In this document: positions 15,342 to 25,724 of the stretch, piece by piece
Position numbering within the stretch: position 1 is the first letter of the stretch
Layout of the letters: each line of letters starts with the position of its first letter
Assembly: GCF_020177265.1 (NCBI RefSeq)
Contig: NZ_JAIVMC010000007.1
Coordinates: forward strand, 248,001-312,000
Source of the DNA: Pseudooceanicola marinus
GTDB lineage: Bacteria; Pseudomonadota; Alphaproteobacteria; Rhodobacterales; Rhodobacteraceae
Reading direction: 5' to 3'
Length of the DNA stretch: 64,000 nucleotides
Notes under the pieces: generated by a model
Told to the model about the DNA's origin: nothing
Database searches by the model: none
The model's input: the letters and a program-made list of their open reading frames with translations, nothing else
Position numbers and translations under genes: made by a program

Positions 15342-17278
15342 CCGGCCGGGGGGCCTTGGTTCGCGTCTGGTGCCCGGGCACCCGATGCGGCCGCGCCTGC
15401 CAGGGAATGGCCGTGCTGGGTCTTGTCCCAGTAGAAGGGTCTCACCACCAGCTCGTATAGCGCCTTGTAGACCGCCAGGCAGCCCAGCGGATAATAGACG
15501 TGCATCGTCGGCACCCAGGGCCAGAGATGGCGATGCTCGGCGCGCCGGGTTGCGATCAGGCCGAGGGTGATGTTCTGCACCTCGGCGCAGAAGAACAGCA
15601 CCGCGCAAGTCTTCAGCAGCACGGGCGGCACCAGCGTCAGCAGCGGATGCGGCAGCCCCGCCAGCATCAGCCAGAAGGACCACAGCAGCGGCGCCAGCAT
15701 GAACTGCGACACCGCTGTGATGAAATGGGCGTGAAACCCGAAGCACCGCCAAGCCCCGAGGTCGCGGTACAGCCGCGCAGGCCGGCGCAGGTGCACAAGG
15801 TAGGTCACGATATACCCCTTCAGCCAGCGCGAGCGTTGCTTGACCCAGGGCAGGGGGTGGCAGGCGGCCTCTTCGCGGGTGGTGGTGTCCAGCAGTTCGG
15901 TCCGGAACCCATGCCGGGCGATGCGGATGCCGAGGTCCGCGTCCTCGGTCACGTTGTGGGCGTCCCAACCGCCGAGGATCTCCAGCGCCGTGCGGCGCAT
16001 GAACAGGGTCGTGCCGCCCAGGGGGATGGCAAAGCCGAGGCCAGCCATGCCGGGTAGCACCAGGCGGAACCAGCTGTTGTATTCGATGGTGAAACAGCGG
16101 GCGAGCCAGTTCTGCCGTGGGTTGTAGTAGTCGAGCGCCCCCTGCAGGCAGACGACCTCCGCCGGCGCAGCGGCAAAGCGTGCGGCCACCCGGCGCAGCT
16201 GGTCGGGGTCCGGGGCATCCTCGGCGTCGTAGATGCCGATGATGTCGCCGCGGCAGAAATCCAGCGCGTAGTTCATCGCCCGGGGTTTGGTCTGTGGCGC
16301 CCCGGCAGGAACGACGACGCAGCGGATCCAGGGTGGCAGGGTCAGGTCGCGGATCGTGGCGCGGGTCACCTCGTCCGCCTCTTCGAGCACCAGCACCACG
16401 TCCAGCCGGTCGCGCGGGTAGTCCAGCCGGTCCAGCCGCTTCATCAGGGCGGCGGCGATGCGTCTTTCGCGAAAGAGTGGCACCAGGACCGATATCTCGG
16501 GCAGCTCTGGCTCTGTCGGTGGCGGGGGCAGGCCCGTGTGCGCCTCGCGCAGGGGCGCCTGGCGCAACAGGTGCCGGGTGGCCGCGCTGCCTTTCTGCAC
16601 CATGGCCAGCGCCAGCGTCAGCACCGCCCAGCCGGTCAGGACCAGCAGCATCATGGCTGGCGCTGCGATCAGCAGAGCCAGGCCGAGCAGCAGCACGCCC
16701 ACGGTCAGGCGCAACCGGCTGGCCGTGACGGACCAGGTCCGGCAGCTTTCGGAGGGAGGCACCCGGCTGGCCATCTTCCGCGTCAGCTCCGCCCGGCTGG
16801 CATGGGCGACGGTCTGCTGAACCTCCTCGCGCCGTACGACCACCGGGCGCAGGCCAAGGCGTAGGTCACGGCGCAGCCGGTAGGCGAGGCCGGCCAGAAC
16901 GTCGGCGAAATGTTCGGGGCGGGCGGTGGCACAGACCAGTACGTCGTCATGCAGGCGCCAGGGCACGATCTGATGATGCAGGCAGAAAGCCGGATCCAGC
17001 AGTGCCTGCAACGCCGGATCGGGCGGAGCCTTTGCCAGGTTGACCCGGTCGAGGCCATGCCGTTCGGCAATCAGATCCAGCATGGCGCCTTCTTCGAGAT
17101 GGCCCGAGGCCCAGGCCGCGCGCAGCGCCGCGTCGGGCGGCGCGGGGTCGGCGTCGGGGGCGGGCCACACAAAGCTTGCGCCGGCCTCCTGAAGGGCGCC
17201 GAAAGTCGGGTTGCCGGGCGCGGCCGGGCCGTTCGGCACGGGAGAGTGTGCCGTCACCTTCCCCGAGTTCGTCGCCAT
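15323..17278 (-). CDS. Family 2 glycosyltransferase with N-terminal GspE-N/MshEN-like domain
   Basis: 651 aa, inner membrane. Residues about 55-165 resemble the small T2SSE-N/MshEN fold (LIAERHGLDRVNLAK, then CLHHQIVPWRL), a fold that can bind cyclic di-GMP in some proteins. Two helices follow near residues 190-225. The GT2 core has ISVLVPLFRER, the DxD-like IYDAEDAPD, TEDADLGIRI (catalytic Asp) and the QxxRW motif KQRSRWLKGY, then C-terminal membrane helices. It is a processive, BcsA-like polysaccharide synthase by layout. A CtrA-type site lies 49 bp upstream. The 3' end overlaps the convergent GntR gene. Confidence 0.88.
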   Translation of the reverse strand: MATNSGKVTAHSPVPNGPAAPGNPTFGALQEAGASFVWPAPDADPAPPDAALRAAWASGHLEEGAMLDLIAERHGLDRVNLAKAPPDPALQALLDPAFCLHHQIVPWRLHDDVLVCATARPEHFADVLAGLAYRLRRDLRLGLRPVVVRREEVQQTVAHASRAELTRKMASRVPPSESCRTWSVTASRLRLTVGVLLLGLALLIAAPAMMLLVLTGWAVLTLALAMVQKGSAATRHLLRQAPLREAHTGLPPPPTEPELPEISVLVPLFRERRIAAALMKRLDRLDYPRDRLDVVLVLEEADEVTRATIRDLTLPPWIRCVVVPAGAPQTKPRAMNYALDFCRGDIIGIYDAEDAPDPDQLRRVAARFAAAPAEVVCLQGALDYYNPRQNWLARCFTIEYNSWFRLVLPGMAGLGFAIPLGGTTLFMRRTALEILGGWDAHNVTEDADLGIRIARHGFRTELLDTTTREEAACHPLPWVKQRSRWLKGYIVTYLVHLRRPARLYRDLGAWRCFGFHAHFITAVSQFMLAPLLWSFWLMLAGLPHPLLTLVPPVLLKTCAVLFFCAEVQNITLGLIATRRAEHRHLWPWVPTMHVYYPLGCLAVYKALYELVVRPFYWDKTQHGHSLAGAAASGARAPDANQGPPAGQMPSS

Positions 17279-17326
17279 GGACCGTCGACCTTCTGTCTGC
17301 TCCGGCCCCTGTCTCGCAAGACATCG

Positions 17327-17341
17327 TTAATTGGTCGTTAA
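17327..17341 (-). promoter_or_regulatory. CtrA-type box TTAA-N7-TTAA upstream of the glycosyltransferase
   Basis: TTAA at 17327-17330, seven bases, then TTAA at 17338-17341 exactly match the alphaproteobacterial CtrA consensus. The box is 49 bp upstream of the minus-strand glycosyltransferase ATG, a plausible promoter distance. GTTAAC at 17358-17363 is an extra half-site-like element. Confidence 0.6.
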
Positions 17342-17432
17342 AGCGAGCTGAAGGTATCGTTAACCAGGGGAGGGGGCGCCGGCTGGCAGGCGGGCCTTTC
17401 CGGAAAGAGGCCGTGCGCCATGCCCGTCAAGA

Positions 17433-17466
17433 AAAGGGCGCCGCCGGTGATTCCGGGGCGCCCCTT
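17433..17466 (-). terminator. Intrinsic terminator after carA
   Basis: Read on the minus strand, AAGGGGCGCC pairs with GGCGCCCTTTT across an imperfect G+C stem, ending in a T run, 28 bp after the carA stop. Confidence 0.65.
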
Positions 17467-17493
17467 GGCATCTGTCATATGGGATTACGTGGC

Positions 17494-18663
<1,170 letters not shown>

Positions 18664-18906
18664 GGGCGACTCTCACGACTGGGGACAAATTGGCGCATAG
18701 CTATGAGCGGCACGGTCAGAGGTCAAGACCCGTCGGGGCGCTGCGGGCCTTTGCGCCATGCCTATTTTGCAGGCCGGCCCTGCGGTCTGACCACGCGACG
18801 GGGCAGGGCGATTGACGCAGCGACGCCCCTGCGGTCCGGAACCTTGTGAGCGCAGGGCCGTTTCTATATGGTGGGCATCTGCAATCAACGCGAGGGTAGA
18901 AGCGAG

Positions 18907-19368
18907 ATGCAAGTGAGGGAACGGGTCAATACCGCCCTGAAACAGGCGATGAAGGACCGGGCCGGCGACAGGCTGTGCACCCTGCGGCTGATCAGCGCCG
19001 CCATCAAGGACCGGGACATCGCGACGCGCGGCGAAGGCAGTGAAGAGGGGGTCGGCGAGGACGAAGTGCTGGCAATCCTTGGAAAGATGGTCAAGCAGCG
19101 TCAGGAAAGCGCCCGCGTCTACGAAGAGGGCGGCCGCATCGACCTGGCCCAGCAGGAGCTGGACGAGATCGAGGTGATCGAGGAGTTCCTGCCCCGACGC
19201 CTGTCCGAGGACGAGGTGGAAAACGCCGTCGACGAGGCCGTCTCGGCCACCGGCGCCAACTCGATTCGTGACATGGGCCGGATCATGGGCCACCTGAAGT
19301 CGCGCTACACCGGTCAGATGGATTTCGGCTCGGTCGGGGCGAAGGTGAAGGCCCGTCTGGCCAGCTGA
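18907..19368 (+). CDS. GatB/YqeY domain protein
   Basis: 153 aa from the ATG at 18907 (MQVRERVNTALKQAMKDR), preceded by GAGGGTAGAAGC; an in-frame ATG 13 codons upstream lacks a site. The family shares the C-terminal tRNA-binding helical domain of GatB and may act in tRNA-dependent amidation or amino acid metabolism. The conserved segment VIEEFLPRRLSEDEV is present. In many alphaproteobacteria yqeY lies beside carA or dnaG; here carA is divergent. Terminated by a strong hairpin 30 bp downstream. Confidence 0.9.
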   Translation: MQVRERVNTALKQAMKDRAGDRLCTLRLISAAIKDRDIATRGEGSEEGVGEDEVLAILGKMVKQRQESARVYEEGGRIDLAQQELDEIEVIEEFLPRRLSEDEVENAVDEAVSATGANSIRDMGRIMGHLKSRYTGQMDFGSVGAKVKARLAS

Positions 19369-19398
19369 CCGCGCCCTTTCAGGCATGAGAGATAGAGC

Positions 19399-19432
19399 AA
19401 GGGCCCGTGCCGGGATACGGCGCGGGCCCTTT
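19399..19432 (+). terminator. Intrinsic terminator after the yqeY-like gene
   Basis: A 14-bp stem AAGGGCCCGTGCCG / CGGCGCGGGCCCTT with a single G:T pair and a five-base loop, followed by T. Confidence 0.8.
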
Positions 19433-19541
19433 GCATGTCCGGCGGCCGGCCCGGACCAGGGCTGCGGCGAGGACGGCGGGGGCGGAACAGCCACGCCTGG
19501 CGGGGCGTTTCCATTGGAGACAGATCCGAAGGAGAGATCAG

Positions 19542-19724
19542 ATGAAAGCCCAGTCGAAAAGCCAGCAGCGCGCCGCCGGCGCCGCCCTGTCCGCCAAGCG
19601 CGGCGAGAGCAAGGTGGAGGACCTGCAAGGCGCCTCGAAGGAGATGTACGACAGCATGACGGAGGCGGAGCTGGACGAGATGGCCTCGACCCCGTGCGAG
19701 GACCTGCCCGAGGAGAAGGACTAG
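19542..19724 (+). CDS. DUF3008-family small basic/acidic protein
   Basis: 60 aa from the ATG at 19542, preceded by GAAGGAGAGATC. The N-terminus KAQSKSQQRAAGAALSAKRG and the middle GASKEMYDSMTEAELDEMA match the DUF3008 family, small conserved proteins of unknown function in alphaproteobacteria. The first half is strongly basic and the last 20 residues acidic (CEDLPEEKD), suggesting a disordered nucleic-acid or protein binder. It appears monocistronic. Confidence 0.85.
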   Translation: MKAQSKSQQRAAGAALSAKRGESKVEDLQGASKEMYDSMTEAELDEMASTPCEDLPEEKD

Positions 19725-19747
19725 GGGCGCGGCGTCGCGCCGTTCAT

Positions 19748-20242
19748 TCAGCCCTCGGGTCCGCCGGCGGCGCGCATCTCGCTCAGGGCGGCCTGCAGCT
19801 CGGGGTAGAGGCGCTTGCGTTCCTCCTCTGACAGGAAGGCGCCGATCTCCACCTCGCGGCCGTTCCCCGACAGGGTGACGTAGTGCTTCACCGGGCCCGC
19901 GTCATCGTGGGAGGTGACGCGCACCCAGTAGGGGTTGCAGGCCCATTCCGCATGGGCGCCGCGCGGCCCATGGCGGGTCAGGTGGCAGCTGTTGGGGGTC
20001 AGCACCAGGTGTTCGGTGATCGCGCCATCGGCGTAAGACCGACGCAGCCCCCACCACAACCCCCAGAGCGCCAGCATGGCAAAGGGCAGCAGGCCCCAGA
20101 GGGCCAGCGTTCCCAGGAAAGCCAGGATCGGCACCAGCACGAGAGTGAAGAACAGCAGGATCACCCCGGCGAAGCCGCGCGGTGACAGCGAGCGGTGCGG
20201 GCTGAGTTCCAGTTCGGTTTCCGTGGTCCAGCGGTAGGGCAT
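19748..20242 (-). CDS. DUF2244 integral membrane protein
   Basis: 164 aa from the ATG at 20242, preceded by a GGAG site. Two adjacent helices near residues 25-65 (GVILLFFTLVLVPILAFLG and LLPFAMLALWGLWWGL) are followed by a soluble C-terminal domain with EWACNPYWVRV and the acidic FLSEEERKRLYPELQ. This is the DUF2244 layout. The family is often found next to cytochrome c oxidase genes, as here, with ctaD immediately upstream on the same strand. The terminator between them at 20292 suggests separate transcription. Function unknown. Confidence 0.85.
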   Translation of the reverse strand: MPYRWTTETELELSPHRSLSPRGFAGVILLFFTLVLVPILAFLGTLALWGLLPFAMLALWGLWWGLRRSYADGAITEHLVLTPNSCHLTRHGPRGAHAEWACNPYWVRVTSHDDAGPVKHYVTLSGNGREVEIGAFLSEEERKRLYPELQAALSEMRAAGGPEG

Positions 20243-20291
20243 CGGCGGCTCCGCGCACAGGGTCGTGACATCATTGGCAGGCTGAAAGCAG

Positions 20292-20317
20292 AAGGGGCGC
20301 CCCGCCGGGCGCCCCTT
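20292..20317 (-). terminator. Intrinsic terminator after ctaD
   Basis: A perfect 11-bp stem AAGGGGCGCCC / GGGCGCCCCTT with a CGCC loop, 24 bp past the ctaD stop. Confidence 0.8.
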
Positions 20318-20340
20318 GTCGTTTCGGTCTCGCCCGCGGC

Positions 20341-22011
20341 TCAGTGCGCGTGGGCCTTGTCCCAGTCTTCCTGCTTCGGCAGCTGCTCGAACGTGTGTTC
20401 GGGCGGCGGCGAGGGCAGGGTCCATTCCAGGGTGTCCGCGTATTCGTTCCAGTAGTTGTTCTGGGTCACCTTCGCGCCGCGGAACAGCGAGTAGAAGACG
20501 ACACCGAAGAAGAACACGAAGGACGCGAAGGAGATGAAGGCGCCGATGGACGACCAGTAGTTCCAGACGGCGAAGCCTTCCGGGTAGTCGATGTAGCGGC
20601 GCGGCATGCCCTGACGGCCCAGGAAGTGCTGCGGGAAGAAGGTCAGGTTGGCCCCGATGAACATCATCCAGAAGTGCAGCTTGCCGGCCCATTCGGGGTA
20701 CTGACGGCCGGTCATCTTGCCGAAGTAGAAGTAGATCCCGGCGAAGATGGCGAAGACGGCGCCCAGCGACATCACGTAGTGGAAGTGGGCCACGACGTAA
20801 TAGGTGTCGTGGAAGGCCCGGTCGACCGCCGCCTGCGACAGGACCACGCCGGTCACGCCGCCCACGGTGAACAGGAACAGGAAGCCGAAGGCCCAGAGCA
20901 TCGGAGTCTTGAACTCGATCGAGCCCTGCCACATCGTCGCGATCCAGCTGAAGACCTTCACCCCCGTTGGCACCGCGATGACCATTGTCGCCAGCATGAA
21001 GTAGCTCTGCTGGGTCAGCGACAGGCCGACGGTGTACATGTGGTGCGCCCAGACGACGAAGCCCAGAACGCCGATGGCGATGATGGCCAGAACCATCGGC
21101 AGGTAGCCGAAGATCGGCTTGCGCGCGAAGGTCGAGATCACGTGGCTGATGATGCCGAAGCCGGGCAGCACGATGATGTAGACTTCCGGATGGCCGAAGA
21201 ACCACAGGATGTGCTGGTAGAGGATCGGGTCACCACCGCCGGAGGGCTGGAAGAAGGTCGTGCCGAAGTTCCGGTCGGTCAGCAGCATGGTGATGGCGCC
21301 GGCCAGAACGGGCAGGGACAGGAGGATCAGCCAGGCGGTGACGAAGACCGACCAGGCGAACAGCGGCACCTTGAACAGGGTCATGCCGGGGGCACGCATG
21401 TTCAGGAAGGTGGTGATGATGTTGATCGCGCCGAGGATCGAGGAGGCCCCCGAGACGTGGACGGCGAAGATCGCCAGGTCCATCGAATAGCCGCCCTCGT
21501 TGGTCGACAGCGGCGGATACAGCACCCAGCCCACGCCGGAGCCGGCCTGGTCGTTGCCGCCCGGGGCCAGCAGCGAGGCGACGCCCAGGGCAACACCGGC
21601 GACGTACATCCAGAAGCTGAGGTTGTTCAGCCGCGGGAAGGCCATGTCCGGCGCGCCGATCTGCAGCGGCATGAAGTAGTTGCCGAAGCCGCCGAACAGC
21701 GCGGGGATGACGACGAAGAACATCATCAGCACGCCGTGGTAGGTGATCATCACGTTCCACAGGTGGCCGTTCGGGGTACATTCCGCGGCCGACGGCCAGA
21801 AACGCGCGCCCTCCAGACACATGAACTGCACGCCGGGGTGCATCAGCTCCATGCGCATGTAGACGGTGAACAGAACCGAGATCAGGCCGGCCACGGCGGC
21901 GACGACCAGGTAGAGAATCCCGATATCCTTGTGATTGGTGGACATGAACCAGCGAGTGAAGAACCCGCGGGTATCCTCATGCCCGTGGTCCTGGACGGCT
22001 GCGTCGGCCAT
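20341..22011 (-). CDS. ctaD: Cytochrome c oxidase subunit I (aa3 type)
   Basis: 556 aa, integral membrane, twelve helices. It carries heme a and the heme a3-CuB centre that reduces O2 and pumps protons. Key motifs are [17 protein letters not shown] (CuB His and the cross-linked Tyr), WAHHMYTVG (CuB His pair) and [15 protein letters not shown] (heme His ligands). The ATG at 22011 follows AGGAGG; the frame continues upstream 83 codons without relevance. A perfect FNR-type site lies about 110 bp upstream. Subunits II and III are not adjacent, as is common in this order. Confidence 0.97.
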   Translation of the reverse strand: MADAAVQDHGHEDTRGFFTRWFMSTNHKDIGILYLVVAAVAGLISVLFTVYMRMELMHPGVQFMCLEGARFWPSAAECTPNGHLWNVMITYHGVLMMFFVVIPALFGGFGNYFMPLQIGAPDMAFPRLNNLSFWMYVAGVALGVASLLAPGGNDQAGSGVGWVLYPPLSTNEGGYSMDLAIFAVHVSGASSILGAINIITTFLNMRAPGMTLFKVPLFAWSVFVTAWLILLSLPVLAGAITMLLTDRNFGTTFFQPSGGGDPILYQHILWFFGHPEVYIIVLPGFGIISHVISTFARKPIFGYLPMVLAIIAIGVLGFVVWAHHMYTVGLSLTQQSYFMLATMVIAVPTGVKVFSWIATMWQGSIEFKTPMLWAFGFLFLFTVGGVTGVVLSQAAVDRAFHDTYYVVAHFHYVMSLGAVFAIFAGIYFYFGKMTGRQYPEWAGKLHFWMMFIGANLTFFPQHFLGRQGMPRRYIDYPEGFAVWNYWSSIGAFISFASFVFFFGVVFYSLFRGAKVTQNNYWNEYADTLEWTLPSPPPEHTFEQLPKQEDWDKAHAH

Positions 22012-22119
22012 ATCTTGCCTCCTCATCAGATTGGTCGCTACCGAGGAAGACGGACTCTCCCCTGGCTCGCAAATTAGAGGCTTTTTAGTCGCGCGCGCGT
22101 GATCGGACAATGGGCCTGT

Positions 22120-22133
22120 TTGATACAGATCAA
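22120..22133 (-). promoter_or_regulatory. FNR/FnrL-type box upstream of ctaD
   Basis: TTGAT-ACAG-ATCAA is a perfect match to the TTGAT-N4-ATCAA palindrome of FNR/Anr/FnrL regulators. It is centred about 115 bp upstream of the ctaD start on the minus strand. This predicts oxygen-responsive control of the aa3 oxidase. Confidence 0.7.
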
Positions 22134-22258
22134 ATTTTTCGGCGTGGTGACGCGGGATGGCGTCGGATTCGGGCGCCTTTTCAGGGGGCTGGCAGAGGGG
22201 GCACGGTGCGCGGGCCGGTCGGGGCGCGGCGAGATGACGCGGGGCAGGGCGCATATGC

Positions 22259-22284
22259 AAAGGCCCGCCTGACGGCGGGCCTTT
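22259..22284. terminator. Intrinsic terminator after the cytochrome c gene
   Basis: A perfect 11-bp stem AAAGGCCCGCC / GGCGGGCCTTT with a TGAC loop lies 28 bp past the minus-strand cytochrome c stop. Confidence 0.8.
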
Positions 22285-22311
22285 GGGGTCTTGCGTCGCG
22301 GCGGTGGAGGA

Positions 22312-22761
22312 TCAGTCCTCGGCCGTCTCGCCTTCTTCTTCGCCGCTGTCGTCCGAGAAGGTGGCCAGGTAGGCGGCCATGTCTTCCTGGCCGCGCGTCA
22401 GCTTGAAGGTCATCTTCGTGCGGGCGCCGCCATCGTCCAGCTGCTCCTGCAGGAAGGCGCGCGGGTCGGTCATGTAGGTCTGGATGTTCTCCACGTCCCA
22501 GACGAGACCCTGCTCGCCCAGTTCGACGATCGAGTCGCCATAGCGGAAATCCTCGTAGGTGCCGGCGGTGCGGCCGATCACCCCATAGAGGTTCGGGCCG
22601 GTCTTGCCGCCCCTGACGAAAACCTCGTCGTCAGATGCGATGGTGTGGCAGGCCTTGCACTTCCTGAACTCCTTTTCGCCGGCTGCCGCGTCGCCGACAT
22701 CGGCGAGGGCGGGGCTGGCGGTGACAAGAATGGCGGCTGCCGTCATCAAAAATCGGGTCAT
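22312..22761 (-). CDS. Periplasmic c-type cytochrome (c2/c550-like)
   Basis: 149 aa from the ATG at 22761, preceded by GGAGGACAGAGC. A cleavable signal peptide runs MTRFLMTAAAILVTASPALA. Heme is attached at CKACH near residue 35, and the axial Met is probably in KMTFKLTRGQED near residue 120. The C-terminus is acidic (DDSGEEEGETAED). Such cytochromes shuttle electrons from the bc1 complex to the oxidase. It lies 300 bp upstream of ctaD on the same strand, with a terminator between, so co-function is suggested but not co-transcription. Confidence 0.9.
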   Translation of the reverse strand: MTRFLMTAAAILVTASPALADVGDAAAGEKEFRKCKACHTIASDDEVFVRGGKTGPNLYGVIGRTAGTYEDFRYGDSIVELGEQGLVWDVENIQTYMTDPRAFLQEQLDDGGARTKMTFKLTRGQEDMAAYLATFSDDSGEEEGETAED

Positions 22762-22944
22762 GCTCTGTCCTCCGATCCGGGGTTGCTGCGTTCCCATCCT
22801 CCCTCTCTATGGCATCCGTCCCGGGGGCCACAGGGGAAAAAGATCGACGTATTGTCGCAGAAGGATTTTTCCAGTCACTTGGCCCGCTTGCGCCGGGATC
22901 TGCCGCAGGTTTCGGCAGCGGCCCCCGGCGCGAAGCGCCGTCGG

Positions 22945-23673
22945 TCAGCCCGGTGGCGGCGGAAAGGACTGGTCAAAGGTGGCCATCAGGGCGGCGTCCA
23001 GGTCCTCCATCGTCACCGGTAGCCCGAGGTCGACCAGGCTGGTCACCCCGTGGGTGGCGATGCCGCAGGGAACGATGCCGGTGAAATGCTCCAGCTCCGG
23101 CTCGACGTTGATCGAGATGCCGTGGAAGCTGATCCAGCGGCGCAGACGGATGCCGATGGCCGCGATCTTGTCCTCGCACACCGATCCGTCGGCCTGGGGG
23201 GGCTTCTCCGGGCGGGGCACCCAGACGCCAACGCGCCCCTCGCGGATCTCGCCGCGCACGCCGAACTCCGCCAGGGTGGCGATCACCCAGTTCTCCAGCG
23301 CCTTGACGAAGGCCCGGATGTCGCGGCCGCGCCGGTTCAGATCCAGCATGACGTAAACCACCCGTTGCCCGGGCCCGTGGTAGGTGTATTGCCCGCCGCG
23401 CCGCGCGTCGAAGACCGGGAACCTGTCCGGGTCCACCAGGTCCTCGCGCCGGGCCGAGGTGCCGGCGGTGTAGAGCGGCGGGTGTTCCAGCAGCCAGATC
23501 GCCTCGGGCGCGCGCCCGTCGGCGATGGCGGCGGCGCGGGTTTCCATCTCGGTCAGGGCCGTTTCGTAATCCACGAGGCCGGGCGAGATGATCCATTCGA
23601 TCGGCTGTGCGCCCGGCCGTTGGTTCGGCGGATCGCTCGGATTGTCATGAATACTGTCGTTATTCGGCGTCAA
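22945..23673 (-). CDS. lipB: Octanoyl-ACP:protein octanoyltransferase
   Basis: 242 aa. It transfers octanoate from ACP to lipoyl domains as the first step of lipoate synthesis. The family signature [20 protein letters not shown] is present, with the catalytic Lys in [14 protein letters not shown] and the nucleophilic Cys in [12 protein letters not shown]. The best start is a TTG at 23673 preceded by GGAGAAGCGTT; no ATG occurs before the conserved core. The start is therefore less certain than the identity. lipA is not seen in the window. Confidence 0.93.
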   Translation of the reverse strand: MTPNNDSIHDNPSDPPNQRPGAQPIEWIISPGLVDYETALTEMETRAAAIADGRAPEAIWLLEHPPLYTAGTSARREDLVDPDRFPVFDARRGGQYTYHGPGQRVVYVMLDLNRRGRDIRAFVKALENWVIATLAEFGVRGEIREGRVGVWVPRPEKPPQADGSVCEDKIAAIGIRLRRWISFHGISINVEPELEHFTGIVPCGIATHGVTSLVDLGLPVTMEDLDAALMATFDQSFPPPPG

Positions 23674-23754
23674 AACGCTTCTCCAAACGGACGGGTCTGG
23701 TCTAACATGGAGTCAAGTTCTCGTGATTTGATTGCCATCTGGGGAGATTATTCC

Positions 23755-25413
23755 ATGTATTCCAAACTTATTCGCAGCACCATCGCTGCATCGCTTCTGG
23801 CGACCGCACCTGTGGCGGCCATGGCCGACAACCTTGGCGCGGCCATCGTCGGCGGCATCATCGGGGGCGCCATCATGAACGGCGCCTCGCAGCAGCGCAA
23901 GAAGACGACGACCACCTATTACGCGCCCTCGGCCACCCGCACCGCTAACCGCGAAACGCAGACGGCGCTGAACTACTTCGGGTTCAACGCCGGTACGCCG
24001 GACGGTGTGCTGGGTTCGCGCTCGCGCAGCGCGATCAGCCAGTACCAGGTCTACATGGGCTATCCCGCCACCGGCCGCCTGCAGCCGCATGAGCGGGATG
24101 CGCTGGTGGCCTCCTACAATCGCGCCCTGATCGGCGGCCCGGACGTGACCCGGGCGCTGAACCGTTCGAAGGATGGCGTGCGCGGCCTGCTGGTGCTGTG
24201 GCGCGGCGGGGCCGGCAGCTCCGGCCATGGCGGCATGGGCTATGCCGGCCTGCCGATCGAGGTCTCCGACGCGGTGGACGAGATCGCCGAAAGCACCGAA
24301 CCCTCGCCCGAACAGCTGCTGCAGCGCGCGGGCTTCATCCAGACGGCAGACCTGAACGGCGACGGGCAGAACGACTACATCGTCGATACCGCCGTCACCG
24401 GCTCGACCTTCTGGTGTGGCGCCAGCCAGTGCACGACGATGCTCTTCGTCTCCACCTCCGACGGCTATCAGCGGCGGCAATTCCAGTACCTGATGAACCC
24501 GCAGCGCACCAACACCGTGCAGGTCAGCTATTTTCAGTGCGACCACACAGGCTGCCGGATGAACGATCCGCTGGCCGGTGGTGGTGCGACGCAGCAATAT
24601 GCCGCCGCGCCGGCCCCCGCACCGGTTGCCCCCGCGCCGCAGACGCAGATGGCCGTGGCCCCCGCACCGGCCCCTGCACCCGCGGCTCCGGCGACCCTGC
24701 CGACCTTCGCCATCCCCGCGCCGGCCCCTGCGCCCGCGCCCTCGCTGGCCAGCTACTGCGAGAAGGTCAGCCTGATGACCAGCTCCAACGGCGGCTACGT
24801 CACCGCAGCGACCATGACCGACCCCAAGGTCGCCCTGGGAGAGCAGTTCTGCTACTCGCGCACCTACGCCAAGACCGCGGGTGAACAGCTGATGCAGAAG
24901 GTGCCTGGCCTGACGCCCGCCGCCGCCGCCCAGCAATGCGCGGGCTTCGAGCCGGTGCTGGCCCCCTACGTGGGCAGCCTGGCCACCACCCCGGCCGAGC
25001 AGGTCGTGGCGAATGTCGCGCAATACGCGGCCAATTCGGGCATGACGGCGGATCAACTGGCGGCCACCGCCCGCATCTGCCTCTACTCCGGCTACAACGG
25101 CGACACGATGGGCGTGGCCCTGGGGTCGGCGCTGTTGCTGACCGCGCTTGGCCAGGACGCCTACGCGGAACTGGTGGGCCATCACCTGAACGAGGGCTTC
25201 GGCACCACCGCGTCGCCCGTCGCGGCGGCCAACTGGTACCGCATGGCGATCGAGGCGCAGGAAGCCGGCGCGCCCTCGGCCTTCGGCGACAGCCTGCCGG
25301 GCCGCGTCGAACTGCTGCGGGCCGCAGCCCTGGGTGCTGCCAACCCGGCGCAGACGACCACCGCACCGACCGTGGTTCCGACCGCGCTGCCCAGCTTCAC
25401 CATATCCGAATAA
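23755..25413 (+). CDS. Exported peptidoglycan-binding-domain protein with Pro/Ala linker
   Basis: 552 aa from the ATG at 23755, preceded by GGGGAG. A signal peptide runs MYSKLIRSTIAASLLATAPV, followed by a glycine-zipper-like segment GAAIVGGIIGGAIMNGASQQ. A peptidoglycan-binding-1 type domain covers about residues 60-110 (TQTALNYFGFNAGTPDGVLG). A cysteine-containing central region has an EF-hand-like DLNGDGQNDYI and CDHTGC. A Pro/Ala linker follows at about 280-345, then a Sel1-like helical end (VAAANWYRMAIEAQEAGAPS). It is probably a periplasmic wall-associated protein. Function unknown. Confidence 0.8.
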   Translation: MYSKLIRSTIAASLLATAPVAAMADNLGAAIVGGIIGGAIMNGASQQRKKTTTTYYAPSATRTANRETQTALNYFGFNAGTPDGVLGSRSRSAISQYQVYMGYPATGRLQPHERDALVASYNRALIGGPDVTRALNRSKDGVRGLLVLWRGGAGSSGHGGMGYAGLPIEVSDAVDEIAESTEPSPEQLLQRAGFIQTADLNGDGQNDYIVDTAVTGSTFWCGASQCTTMLFVSTSDGYQRRQFQYLMNPQRTNTVQVSYFQCDHTGCRMNDPLAGGGATQQYAAAPAPAPVAPAPQTQMAVAPAPAPAPAAPATLPTFAIPAPAPAPAPSLASYCEKVSLMTSSNGGYVTAATMTDPKVALGEQFCYSRTYAKTAGEQLMQKVPGLTPAAAAQQCAGFEPVLAPYVGSLATTPAEQVVANVAQYAANSGMTADQLAATARICLYSGYNGDTMGVALGSALLLTALGQDAYAELVGHHLNEGFGTTASPVAAANWYRMAIEAQEAGAPSAFGDSLPGRVELLRAAALGAANPAQTTTAPTVVPTALPSFTISE

Positions 25414-25454
25414 TGCGGGGCGGGCCGACGGGGCCGGCCATCCAGCAAGATCAG

Positions 25455-25481
25455 AAGGGCCGTCCGCACCGGGCGGCCCTT
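25455..25481 (+). terminator. Intrinsic terminator after the exported protein
   Basis: An 11-bp stem AAGGGCCGTCC / GGGCGGCCCTT with one G:T pair and a GCACC loop, 42 bp past the stop. Confidence 0.75.
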
Positions 25482-25637
25482 TGCCTTGGGCGCGCCGGAG
25501 AACTGCAGCGCCCCGGTCGGGCAGGGCGCCTGCGAAGGCTCTGCAAGCGCCCATGCAAAAACCTCTTCAGCGCCCGAATTTTCCGCTTCACATCGCCGTC
25601 GCCGCTCGGTATACGCCCGCTACCTACCGGATCACGT

Positions 25638-25724
25638 GCGGTCGTGGCGGAATTGGTAGACGCGCAGCGTTGAGGTCGCTGTGGGGTAACTCCCGTGGAA
25701 GTTCGAGTCTTCTCGACCGCACCA
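25638..25724 (+). tRNA. tRNA-Leu (anticodon GAG)
   Basis: 87 nt including an encoded CCA. The acceptor stem GCGGTCG pairs with CGACCGC. The anticodon arm CAGCG-TTGAGGT-CGCTG places GAG in the loop. A long variable arm (GTGGGGTAACTCCC) marks a class II tRNA, and GTTCGAGTC is the T loop. It reads CUC/CUU leucine codons. Confidence 0.95.

Noticed and set aside
20344-22077. 577-codon plus-strand open frame opposite ctaD
   Set aside because: Antisense shadow of the highly conserved oxidase gene; no start signal or domain.
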